From: Flavobacterium sp. | GTDB taxonomy: Bacteria > Bacteroidota > Bacteroidia > Flavobacteriales > Flavobacteriaceae | DNA length: 15,322 nucleotides | Assembly: GCA_023253295.1 (NCBI GenBank) | Contig: JALRGZ010000297.1 | Location: 1-15,322 of the forward strand | Direction: 5' to 3' | In this document: in pieces, positions 6,674 through 13,900 of the stretch | How positions within the stretch are numbered: position 1 is the first letter of the stretch | How the letters are laid out: each line of letters opens with the position of its first letter | The notes under the pieces: generated by a model | Databases searched by the model: none | Told to the model about the DNA's origin: nothing | What the model saw: the letters and a program-made list of their open reading frames with translations, nothing else | Position numbers and translations under genes: made by a program

Positions 6674-7313
6674 AGAAGGAACCAAAAGCATTTTATTAGC
6701 TATTATTTTCACAGCTTCTGTTTTATTAATTTCAGATAACTTTATTGATATATTCTGGCTTAAAAAAGGATTACAAATCTTTGCCTTTCTGATTTTAATA
6801 ATCATTTTACAATTCTTTAGAAACCCGAAAAGAACTCTAATCGTAAACGAAAATCAAATTTTAGCGCCAGTTGACGGAAAAGTTGTGGTAATCGAAGAAG
6901 TATACGAAGGTGAATATTTTAAAGACAAACGTCTGCAAGTATCTATTTTTATGTCTCCTATCAACGTTCACGTTACTAGATATGCAATGAGCGGAATCAT
7001 TAAATTCAGCAAATACCACCCAGGAAAATTCTTAGTAGCTTGGCACCCAAAAGCGAGTGAAGAAAATGAAAGAACCACAATTGTTGTAGAAAACAAAACT
7101 TTTGGCGCTGTTTTATATCGTCAAATTGCCGGTGCCTTAGCTCGTCGAATTGTAAACTACGCTGAGGAAGGTATGCAAGTGGTACAAGGAACTGATGCTG
7201 GATTTATTAAATTTGGTTCAAGAGTAGATTTATTTTTACCTTTAGGTACTCCAATCAATGTAGTACTTAATCAGAAAGCAATTGGTGGTAAGACAATTAT
7301 TGCAACTAAATAA
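6663..7313 (+). CDS. psd: Phosphatidylserine decarboxylase, short form
   Basis: This enzyme decarboxylates phosphatidylserine to phosphatidylethanolamine, the main phospholipid of these bacteria. At 216 residues it is the short type found in Bacteroidota and Archaea. Two hydrophobic segments at the N-terminus (about 8-24 and 35-51) anchor it in the membrane. The proenzyme cleaves itself at FGSR (G185-S186), where the Ser becomes the pyruvoyl cofactor of the small subunit; this replaces the LGST motif of E. coli. APVDGKV (68-74, with the Asp) and NVHVTR (101-106, with the His) supply the other proteolysis residues. The start ATG at 6663 overlaps cdsA by 11 bases and gives the family-typical start MFHKEGTK. 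The next gene begins after only two bases. Confidence 0.95.
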   Translation: MFHKEGTKSILLAIIFTASVLLISDNFIDIFWLKKGLQIFAFLILIIILQFFRNPKRTLIVNENQILAPVDGKVVVIEEVYEGEYFKDKRLQVSIFMSPINVHVTRYAMSGIIKFSKYHPGKFLVAWHPKASEENERTTIVVENKTFGAVLYRQIAGALARRIVNYAEEGMQVVQGTDAGFIKFGSRVDLFLPLGTPINVVLNQKAIGGKTIIATK

Positions 7314-7315
7314 TA

Positions 7316-7582
7316 ATGACTCAAAAAGACTTAGATACTAGGTTTAACGAAGCAGTAGAAATAGCTTCAAAAATGACTCAAGCATCTTTACCACAAGATG
7401 TTCAGCTAAGACTTTATGCTTTTTACAAACAAGCTACAATAGGCACTATGGAAATAAGACAGACCTCTAATTTTCATTTAAGAGATGCTTTTAAAACAAA
7501 TGCTTGGATGCAAATTAGCCATCTTTCTGCTGAGGAAGCCAAAGAAAACTATATTGAAATCATTAATTCTCTTTGCAAATAA
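7316..7582 (+). CDS. Acyl-CoA-binding protein (ACBP family)
   Basis: This small cytosolic four-helix protein binds long-chain acyl-CoA and acts as a carrier or buffer. The 88 residues match the usual ACBP length. The hallmark segment LPQDVQLRLYAFYKQATIG (25-43) corresponds to the acyl-CoA-binding helix, with Tyr34 and Lys38 as expected ligands for the CoA part. The second half gives AFKTNAWMQISHLSAEEAKENYIEII (58-83), with Lys60, Trp64 and Tyr79 in the usual places; one of the two family tryptophans is Thr61 here. ACBPs are common in eukaryotes but patchy in bacteria. The gene is two nt after psd and seven nt before the SOD start, inside the phospholipid unit, which suggests a role in supplying acyl chains or sensing acyl-CoA. 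That role is inferred. Confidence 0.93.
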   Translation: MTQKDLDTRFNEAVEIASKMTQASLPQDVQLRLYAFYKQATIGTMEIRQTSNFHLRDAFKTNAWMQISHLSAEEAKENYIEIINSLCK

Positions 7583-7589
7583 TACATTC

Positions 7590-8366
7590 ATGAAAAAGTT
7601 TTCCTTAATTATAACTCCACTAATTATTTTTAGTTTTTTGACATCTTGCAATAACAAAAAACTAACTGAAGTTGTAGAAGTTCCACTTCCAACAGCTCAG
7701 GAAAAAGTAACTATTGGTTTTCCAGATGATGTAAAAGCAAATCCAGGATCTTTCTTATTAGACAAACTTCCTTATCCTTATGATGCTTTAGCTCCTACTG
7801 TTTCACCTTTAACTTTAGAAGTTCATTATTCTAAGCATTATTTATCTTATACAAATAATCTGAATACCGCAATAGAAGGAACAGAATACGAAAATATGTC
7901 TATAGAAAACATCTTGGCTAAACTAGATGTTAATGATAGTGAATTACGTAATAATGCCGGAGGTTTTTACAATCACTCCCTTTATTTTAAATCAATGGCT
8001 CCTAATGCCGGCGGAACACCTAAAGATACTATTGCAGCAGTAATCAATAGAGACTTTGGTTCTTTTAACGAATTTAAAACCGCTTTTATCCAAGAGGCAA
8101 GTTTGCAATTTGGCTCTGCTTGGGTTTGGTTAATCGTTGATAAAGCAGGAAAACTAAAAATTACAAGTTCTCAAAACCAAGATAATCCTTTAATGAAAAA
8201 TGCGGCGGTTCCGGGAACTCCTATCCTAGCCTTAGACCTTTGGGAACACGCTTATTATTTAGGATATCAATACCGAAGAGGTACTTACATCAATTCCTTT
8301 TTTAATGTGATTAACTGGGGAAATGTAAACGAGAATTATAAAAATTCATTTATAAAGAAATATTAG
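7590..8366 (+). CDS. Superoxide dismutase (Fe/Mn family), predicted lipoprotein
   Basis: This encodes a superoxide dismutase of the iron/manganese family, 258 residues with an N-terminal lipoprotein signal. MKKFSLIITPLIIFSFLTSC ends in the lipobox L-T-S-C (Cys20), so the mature protein should be lipid-anchored in the envelope. Metal ligands are His79 (EVHYSKHY), His129 (YNHSLY), Asp216 and His220 (LDLWEHAYY). Gly125 beside His129 together with Gln197 in NQDNPLM is the manganese-type arrangement; iron-type enzymes usually have Gln at the first place. Tyr87 is the conserved gateway Tyr. The frame is open 35 codons further upstream, but those codons overlap the acyl-CoA-binding gene in another frame and would bury the signal peptide, so ATG 7590 is chosen. 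It is last in the operon, 7 nt after ACBP, before a hairpin terminator. The tail after Cys20 (NNKK) lacks the acidic surface-export signal of Bacteroidota, suggesting a periplasmic position. Confidence 0.92.
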   Translation: MKKFSLIITPLIIFSFLTSCNNKKLTEVVEVPLPTAQEKVTIGFPDDVKANPGSFLLDKLPYPYDALAPTVSPLTLEVHYSKHYLSYTNNLNTAIEGTEYENMSIENILAKLDVNDSELRNNAGGFYNHSLYFKSMAPNAGGTPKDTIAAVINRDFGSFNEFKTAFIQEASLQFGSAWVWLIVDKAGKLKITSSQNQDNPLMKNAAVPGTPILALDLWEHAYYLGYQYRRGTYINSFFNVINWGNVNENYKNSFIKKY

Positions 8367-8387
8367 TTTCTTTTTCATAACAAATTC

Positions 8388-8431
8388 AATAATGCCGACG
8401 TATACATACAATTGTACTCGTCGGCATTATT
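8388..8431 (+). terminator. Hairpin terminator after the SOD gene
   Basis: A perfect 13-bp inverted repeat with a G/C-rich centre (AATAATGCCGACG at 8388-8400 and its complement at 8419-8431) encloses an 18-nt loop, itself containing the palindrome TACAATTGTA. It starts 22 bases after the stop codon. No long T-run follows, as is often the case in Bacteroidota. Confidence 0.7.
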
Positions 8432-8503
8432 ATTTAGATACAAATACAACAATTTCATTAACACAACAATCTTTTCAAAATCATAAATAAATAGTAATAT
8501 TTA

Positions 8504-8532
8504 TTGGGATTGTTTCCTTTTTCATAAATTTG
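8504..8532 (+). promoter_or_regulatory. Promoter of the OstA-like gene
   Basis: TTG (8504-8506) is followed after 18 nt by TAAATTTG (8525-8532), an exact match to the TAnnTTTG element. Transcription would start near 8537-8541, only about 8-12 nt before the TTG start codon at 8549, so the leader is very short. Confidence 0.6.
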
Positions 8533-8548
8533 ACAAAAATATACACCC

Positions 8549-10183
8549 TTGAATAAATCGCTATTTTTCATCTGTTTTAGTTTGTTTTTAATTACTTCAA
8601 TAAAAGTAAACGCACAAACACCTAAAAAAATAATTATCGAACATTCGGATTTCGCCGATGTCAATCAAGCCGAAATGCCAGATGCTTTTTTACTAACTGG
8701 AAATGTAGTTGTAAACCATGATGGTGCGGTTTTAACCTGCAATAAAGCCTATTATTTTCAAAAAGAAAACTACATCAAAGCTTTTGGAAACGTACAATTA
8801 GTTCAAGGTGATACCCTTTATTTAAACAGTAAATATGCTGAATACAATGGTAATGTAAAAAAAGCATTCGCTACTGGAGACGCTGTTTTAAGTTCACCTC
8901 AAAGCACCTTAAAAACAGACACTATTTATTTTGATCGCAATACTCAGGAAGCTTTTTATAACACCAAAGGAATAATTACTAACAATGATAACACCTTAGA
9001 AAGTAACTCTGGGAAATATTTTGTAGCCGAAAAAAAATTCCAATTTTTAACTGCTGTTACCATTACCAATCCAAAATATGTAATAAAGTCCAATCATTTG
9101 GACTACTACAGCAATTCAGGTCACTCCTACTTATTCGGACCTTCGACAATTACCAGTAAAAACAATTATATCTATACCGAAAAAGGGTTTTATGATACTA
9201 AGAAAAACCTAGCTCATTTTCTCCGAAAATCCTACATCAAATACGATGATCGACTCATTGAAGGTGATAGTCTATACTATGACAGAAATAAAGAATTCGC
9301 TTCGGCTACCCGAAATGTAAAAATTACAGACTCTATCAACAAAGGAATCGTAAAAGGACATTATGCCGAAATATTTCAGAAAAAAGACTCTATGTATGTA
9401 ACTAAACGAGCTGTTGCTATTAATCTTGTAGAAAATGATTCGGTTTACATCCATGGAAAGAAATTAATGGTTACTGGAAAAGAAGGAGACCGAATTATTC
9501 GTGCTTTTAATAATGTCCGTTTTTACAAAACTGATATGAGTGGAAAATGTGACTCGATTCATTCCAGCACCAAAACAGCATTAACCAAGCTTATTGGAAA
9601 TCCAATTCTTTGGAATGGTGAAAGCCAAATTACCGGCGACATTATGCATCTTATAGGTGATAAAAAAACTCAAAAACTCGATTCTCTCAAAGTACTCAAT
9701 AATACTTTCATCATCTCTAAAGACACCTTAGGCACTGGTTACAATCAAATTAAAGGAATGAACCTCTTTGGGAAATTTGAAGAAGGTAAACTTCATGATG
9801 TTGATATCGTAAAAAACACCGAAGTGATTTACTACATGCGCAATGACGAAAAAGATCTTATTGGAATCAACAAAAATGTAAGTAGTAAAATCAATATTCT
9901 TTTTGACAAAAATACTATAGAAACTATTACGTTTTTTCAACAAGTCGATGGCGATATTTATCCTGAAGAAGAACTAGACGAACACGATAGAAAATTTAGA
10001 GGTTTCAAATGGCGAGCTGATGAAAAAATAAAGTCCAAAGACGATATCTTCCCGGAAGAGGAAAATCAATACAATGACAAAATGATAGAAGAGACACAAA
10101 AAGATGCTGCCAAGAAAAATATTCCTATGAAAATCAGGAAAGAAACATTGAATTACGATAAACAGAAGAAAAAAACAAAGTAA
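8549..10183 (+). CDS. OstA-like (LptA/LptD N-domain family) envelope protein, long form
   Basis: This 544-residue exported protein carries the OstA/LptA-type beta fold that forms the lipopolysaccharide bridge across the periplasm. A signal peptide (1-22, ending KVNA before QTPKK) is followed by repeated strand pairs: LLTGNVVVNHDGAVLTCNKAYYF, then 'GDTLYLNSKYAEY', 'TDTIYFDRNTQEAF' and 'GDSLYYDRNKEFAS', recurring to about residue 380. This repetition fits a long beta-taco. E. coli LptA is about 185 residues, so this form is nearly three times longer. The last 60 or so residues are Lys/Glu-rich and probably unstructured. No beta-barrel domain like that of LptD is evident. The start must be TTG at 8549: no in-frame ATG exists before or near the signal peptide. 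A role in LPS transport is inferred from the fold; direct proof would be needed for this branch. Confidence 0.85.
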   Translation: MNKSLFFICFSLFLITSIKVNAQTPKKIIIEHSDFADVNQAEMPDAFLLTGNVVVNHDGAVLTCNKAYYFQKENYIKAFGNVQLVQGDTLYLNSKYAEYNGNVKKAFATGDAVLSSPQSTLKTDTIYFDRNTQEAFYNTKGIITNNDNTLESNSGKYFVAEKKFQFLTAVTITNPKYVIKSNHLDYYSNSGHSYLFGPSTITSKNNYIYTEKGFYDTKKNLAHFLRKSYIKYDDRLIEGDSLYYDRNKEFASATRNVKITDSINKGIVKGHYAEIFQKKDSMYVTKRAVAINLVENDSVYIHGKKLMVTGKEGDRIIRAFNNVRFYKTDMSGKCDSIHSSTKTALTKLIGNPILWNGESQITGDIMHLIGDKKTQKLDSLKVLNNTFIISKDTLGTGYNQIKGMNLFGKFEEGKLHDVDIVKNTEVIYYMRNDEKDLIGINKNVSSKINILFDKNTIETITFFQQVDGDIYPEEELDEHDRKFRGFKWRADEKIKSKDDIFPEEENQYNDKMIEETQKDAAKKNIPMKIRKETLNYDKQKKKTK

Positions 10184-10224
10184 GCAGTTTTCAGTCTCAG
10201 ATTACAGAAAGCAGAAGACAAATT

Positions 10225-10240
10225 AAATTAATATTAATTT
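10225..10240. repeat. 16-bp A/T palindrome upstream of the aminotransferase gene
   Basis: AAATTAATATTAATTT is an exact palindrome in the 119-base gap between the OstA-like gene and the aminotransferase. It could be a protein-binding site, but A/T-only palindromes are common by chance in such DNA. No TAnnTTTG promoter element was found in this gap, so the aminotransferase may depend on read-through. Confidence 0.25.
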
Positions 10241-10302
10241 CTCAAAATTTCTTAAATCAGTGTCCCCAAACAAAAAGCAATTTGCAATAAAAAATTACAA
10301 AA

Positions 10303-11496
10303 GTGAATAGCGATTTTATAAAATACCAAGCACAAACTTCTCCTTACCCTTTAGGAATGGAAGTTTCACATGCCATAGGTTCATATATCTACGACACTAA
10401 TAATAAAAAATATCTGGATTTTGTTGCCGGAGTTTCTGCTTGTACCTTAGGACATCAGCCTCCAAGAGTCAACCAAGCAATTAAAGACCAATTAGACAAA
10501 TATTCACACGTTATGGTATATGGCGAATATTCGCAAAGCCCGGCTGTAGAATATTGCAAAATGATGGCTTCGCTCCTGCCTGCACCTTTAGACAAAACCT
10601 ATTTAGTAAATTCAGGAACAGAAGCAATTGAAGGCTCTTTAAAATTAGCCAGAAGAGTAACCGGAAGAAGCCAATGGATTTCCTGCTATAATGCTTATCA
10701 CGGAAACACTATGGGTTCCATGAGTGTTATGGGATTCGAAGAACGCAAACAAGCTTTTCGTCCATTAATTCCGGATGTTGATTTCATTACTTTTAACAAT
10801 GAAGCCGATTTAGAAAAAATCACAACCAAAACGGCAGGTGTTTTACTGGAAACTATTCAAGGTGGTGCTGGTTTTATCGAGCCACAAAACGATTACTTAA
10901 AAAAAGTTCGTGCCCGTTGTACCGAAGTTGGTGCTTTACTGATTTTGGACGAAATCCAGCCTGGTTTTGGAAGAACAGGTAAATTATTTGGATTTCAAAA
11001 TTATGATATAGTTCCTGATATCGTAGCTATGGGAAAAGGAATGGGAGGTGGAATGCCTGTTGGCGCCTTTACCGCTTCATCGGCAATGATGGATTTATTA
11101 ACCGAAAATCCAAAATTAGGACATATCACCACCTTTGGCGGACACCCTGTCATTGCGGCAGCCTGCCTGGCCACATTGAAAGAATTAACTGAAACCAATT
11201 TGATGGAAGAGACTTTAGAAAAAGAAAAACTCTTCAGATCACTTTTGGTACACCCTTTGATACAAGAAGTTAGAGGAAAAGGATTAATGCTTGCTGCCAT
11301 GACCGCAGATGCAGAAATCACGAATGAAGTGATATTAAAATGTCAAGACAAAGGGCTTATATTATTCTGGCTCCTTTTTGAAGGATGCGCCATCAGAATT
11401 ACACCTCCTTTAACCATTTCTAACGAAGAAATACGTGAAGGATGTGCTATAATACTAGAAGTAATGGATGAAGTTATGGCTTCACTAAAAAAATAG
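10303..11496 (+). CDS. Class III PLP-dependent aminotransferase (ArgD/ornithine aminotransferase-like)
   Basis: This is a 397-residue fold-type I aminotransferase of the acetylornithine/ornithine/GABA group, which moves an amino group from an omega-amine or amino acid to 2-oxoglutarate or pyruvate. Motifs: NSGTEAIEGSLKLAR (103-117, phosphate binding), AYHGNTMGSMS (131-141, with the His that stacks on the cofactor ring), ILDEIQPGFGRTG (214-226, Asp216 contacts the pyridine nitrogen), MGKGMGGGMPVGAF (243-256, Lys245 forms the Schiff base) and TTFGGHP (276-282, phosphate contact from the partner subunit). All catalytic residues are intact. The substrate cannot be told; no arginine genes are nearby, so argD is not assigned. 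The start is GTG at 10303, which gives the N-terminus NSDFIKYQAQTSPYPLGMEVSHA; no ATG is available before the conserved region. No promoter is obvious. Confidence 0.9.
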   Translation: MNSDFIKYQAQTSPYPLGMEVSHAIGSYIYDTNNKKYLDFVAGVSACTLGHQPPRVNQAIKDQLDKYSHVMVYGEYSQSPAVEYCKMMASLLPAPLDKTYLVNSGTEAIEGSLKLARRVTGRSQWISCYNAYHGNTMGSMSVMGFEERKQAFRPLIPDVDFITFNNEADLEKITTKTAGVLLETIQGGAGFIEPQNDYLKKVRARCTEVGALLILDEIQPGFGRTGKLFGFQNYDIVPDIVAMGKGMGGGMPVGAFTASSAMMDLLTENPKLGHITTFGGHPVIAAACLATLKELTETNLMEETLEKEKLFRSLLVHPLIQEVRGKGLMLAAMTADAEITNEVILKCQDKGLILFWLLFEGCAIRITPPLTISNEEIREGCAIILEVMDEVMASLKK

Positions 11497-11580
11497 AAAA
11501 TACATCAATTAACTCAGCCCCATTTTGTTAATTAAATTGTTCACAATAATTCATTTTTTTCTTCGAAAACAAGATAAAGG

Positions 11581-13020
11581 ATGCCTAACTTTAAGCTAGG
11601 CCAAATTCTAAAAACAGAAAGTATGCAACTAAGCGAAGAAGAAGAAGATTATAACTTATCTCTATCCAAATTTGAGTCTATGTTGAAAACCAACAAAGTG
11701 CTTTTTTTTGACTCTGAAGAATTTGAAGAAATCATACTTCACTATCTCGATACAGGTAAGGCCACTTTAGCGAAAAAAGCGCTTAAATTAGCACTAGATC
11801 AACACCCTAAGTCTACAGGCTTAAAACTAGTTCAAGTTGAAATGCTAGTTTATGATGACAAACTGGATGTAGCTGAGAAATTACTCAACGAGCTATATGC
11901 CATTGAACCGCACAATGAAGAAATTTATATTCAAAAGGCAAATATCTGCTCAAAAAGAGATCAGCATGAAAAAGCCGTTGAATTTTTAAAAATTGCTTTA
12001 CAGTACACCGATGATTATGCCGATGTGTATAATTTAATTGGAATGGAATACTTATTCATGGACAATCTGGAATTGGCCAAAGAGAGTTTTATCAAATGTC
12101 TGGAAGAAGATATCGAAGACCAGTCTGCCTTATACAATGTAGTATATTGCTTTGAGTTTTTAGACCAAAATCAGGAAGCGATAACTTACTTAGACAACTA
12201 CATCGAAAGAAACCCTTATAGTGAAATTGCCTGGCATCAAAAAGGCAGATTGCATTATGGGCTAAAAGAATATGAAAATGCCATTCGTGCATTTGATTAT
12301 GCTACCCTTATAGACGATGAATTTCTTGGTGCTTTTATGGAAAAAGCCAAAGCGTTAGAACGTATTGAAAAATATGACGAAGCGATTGAAAATTATAACA
12401 GAACCATCGAATTAGACGATGCCACTTCATATGCTTTACTTCGAATAGGTAAATGTCACGAAAAATTAGGCAACAAAGCTTTAGCACTTAAATTCTATAA
12501 CGAAACGGTACATGAAGACCCTCTTTTAGACAAAGGATGGATTGCTATTACCGATTTATATTTGAATGAACTAAACTATCAAAAAGCCTTGTTTTTCGTC
12601 AACAAAGCCTTAGCTATCGACAACCAAAATCGTTTGTATTGGAAAAGATATGCAACGATCAACAAACAAATGAACTTTTTTGAAGAAGCTGAATTTGGAT
12701 ACAGAAAAGCAGTTGAGTTTGGCGATACCGAATTGGACACCTGGTTATTCTGGGTTGATATTTTACAGTTTTTAGGTGAGTTCGAAACTGCTATTCATAC
12801 CTTATTACAAGCTGCAGATTATTATCCGGAAGAAAACGAAATTGAATACCGTATCGCTGGTCTTTATTTTATGATTCACGATGATAGAAAAGCTAAAATT
12901 CATTTAAGCAATGCGCTTCGATTGAATTTTGACAACTATATTATAATCGAAGATTTGTTCCCAGTAGTTTGGGAGAAAAAAATGGTACAGAACTATATTG
13001 AAAAACACAATAAACAATAA
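11581..13020 (+). CDS. Tetratricopeptide repeat (TPR) protein
   Basis: This 479-residue cytoplasmic protein is built almost wholly of TPR helix pairs from about residue 45 to 450. Clear units include EIYIQKANICSKRDQHEKAVEFLKIAL (114-140), ADVYNLIGMEYLFMDNLELAKESFIKCL and EKAKALERIEKYDEAIENYNRTIELD. It has no signal peptide, membrane segment or enzymatic domain, so it probably acts as a scaffold or adaptor; the partner is unknown. The ATG at 11581 has a purine-rich upstream stretch (AAAGG directly before it). An alternative start is Met15 (11623), where a highly conserved-looking acidic sequence begins (MQLSEEEEDYNLSLSKFE); either could be the true start. Its TAA shares one base with the aroE ATG, so the two genes are translationally coupled. 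A weak TTTG at 11524-11527 with TA-rich DNA 19 nt on is the only promoter hint. Confidence 0.9.
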   Translation: MPNFKLGQILKTESMQLSEEEEDYNLSLSKFESMLKTNKVLFFDSEEFEEIILHYLDTGKATLAKKALKLALDQHPKSTGLKLVQVEMLVYDDKLDVAEKLLNELYAIEPHNEEIYIQKANICSKRDQHEKAVEFLKIALQYTDDYADVYNLIGMEYLFMDNLELAKESFIKCLEEDIEDQSALYNVVYCFEFLDQNQEAITYLDNYIERNPYSEIAWHQKGRLHYGLKEYENAIRAFDYATLIDDEFLGAFMEKAKALERIEKYDEAIENYNRTIELDDATSYALLRIGKCHEKLGNKALALKFYNETVHEDPLLDKGWIAITDLYLNELNYQKALFFVNKALAIDNQNRLYWKRYATINKQMNFFEEAEFGYRKAVEFGDTELDTWLFWVDILQFLGEFETAIHTLLQAADYYPEENEIEYRIAGLYFMIHDDRKAKIHLSNALRLNFDNYIIIEDLFPVVWEKKMVQNYIEKHNKQ

Positions 13021-13769
13021 TGACCCTAAATTCAAGAAAGCGCTTTGGGTTACTAGGGCGCAATATTAGTTATTCCTTTTCTAAAGGACATTTTACAACT
13101 AAATTCGAAAAAGAAAAATACCAAGGTTACACTTACGAAAATTTTGACATTCAGGAAATCTCCGGATTTCCTGAAATCATTAAAAACACAGAAAATTTAA
13201 GCGGTTTAAATGTTACTATTCCTTATAAAGAAGAAGTAATTCCTTTTTTAGACAAACTTTCTAAAAAAGCAGCTAAAATTGGTGCAGTAAACACCATTAA
13301 GTTCACCAAAAAAGGAAATTTAAAAGGCTACAACACCGATTATTTTGGTTTTTTAAAATCCTTAAAACCTTTATTGCAATCACATCATAAAAAAGCATTA
13401 ATTCTGGGAACAGGAGGCGCTTCTAAAGGGGTTGCTTTTGCCTTAGAAGAATTAGGTATCGAATATACTTTTGTTTCGAGAAATACTTCTGAAAAAGCAA
13501 TTGATTACACTCAGCTTAATGCCGATACATTTCAGGAATACCAAATCGTTATTAATTCGACTCCAATTGGAACTAGCCCTAATATCGAAGCCTGTCCTGA
13601 TATTCCTTACGAATTCTTTACAGAAAATCATATTGCCTACGATTTGATTTACAATCCGGCAGAAACCCAATTTTTAAAGAATGCCAAAGCGAAAGGCGCT
13701 CAAATAAAAAACGGCTTGGATATGCTTATTTTTCAAGCAGAAAAAGCCTGGGAAATATGGAATAAATAA
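13020..13769 (+). CDS. aroE: Shikimate dehydrogenase
   Basis: AroE reduces 3-dehydroshikimate to shikimate with NADPH, the fourth step of the shikimate pathway to aromatic amino acids. The 249-residue protein has the substrate-site serines in NISYSFSKGHF (S19 and S21), catalytic Lys70 in GLNVTIPYKE (62-71), GAVNTI (88-93), catalytic Asp107 in GYNTDYFGF (103-111), the dinucleotide loop LGTGGASKG (129-137), INSTPIGTSP (178-187) and the C-terminal GLDMLIFQAEKAWEIW (232-247). All catalytic residues are present. It is slightly shorter than the 270-residue E. coli enzyme, as is usual in Bacteroidota. It overlaps the TPR gene stop by one base (TAATG) and is followed by a long hairpin, so TPR-aroE forms a two-gene unit. 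Confidence 0.96.
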   Translation: MTLNSRKRFGLLGRNISYSFSKGHFTTKFEKEKYQGYTYENFDIQEISGFPEIIKNTENLSGLNVTIPYKEEVIPFLDKLSKKAAKIGAVNTIKFTKKGNLKGYNTDYFGFLKSLKPLLQSHHKKALILGTGGASKGVAFALEELGIEYTFVSRNTSEKAIDYTQLNADTFQEYQIVINSTPIGTSPNIEACPDIPYEFFTENHIAYDLIYNPAETQFLKNAKAKGAQIKNGLDMLIFQAEKAWEIWNK

Positions 13770-13796
13770 TTAGTATACTTTCATAAGTTTACATTA

Positions 13797-13854
13797 AATG
13801 CCTTTTTAAGTGTAGTTATTACTTTTATTTAATAATTGCACTTAAAATGGCATT
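13797..13854 (+). terminator. Long imperfect hairpin after aroE, probable terminator
   Basis: Two 25-base arms (13797-13821 and 13830-13854) pair with one T-T mismatch and two G-U pairs around an 8-nt loop. The hairpin begins 27 bases after the aroE stop. No T-run follows it, so termination efficiency is uncertain. With the two G-U pairs it folds better as plus-strand RNA than as minus-strand RNA. Confidence 0.6.
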
Positions 13855-13858
13855 ATTT

Positions 13859-13883
13859 ATGAGTTAAAAAAAACGAAACTCAT
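13859..13883 (+). repeat. Short inverted repeat in the leader of the esterase gene
   Basis: ATGAGTT (13859-13865) and AACTCAT (13877-13883) form a perfect 7-bp stem around an 11-nt A-rich loop, ending 17 bases before the ATG at 13901. It could be a small leader hairpin or an operator half-site pair; it may also be chance. Confidence 0.3.
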
Positions 13884-13900
13884 TTCCCAATAAACAAATT

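Noticed and set aside
7485..7589. 35-codon upstream extension of the SOD gene
   Set aside because: It overlaps the acyl-CoA-binding gene in another frame and would place a lipoprotein signal peptide in the middle of the protein.
11507..11533. Possible terminator after the aminotransferase (AATTAAC / GTTAATT)
   Set aside because: The stem is only 7 bp, almost all A-T, with a 13-nt loop and no T-run; too weak to call.
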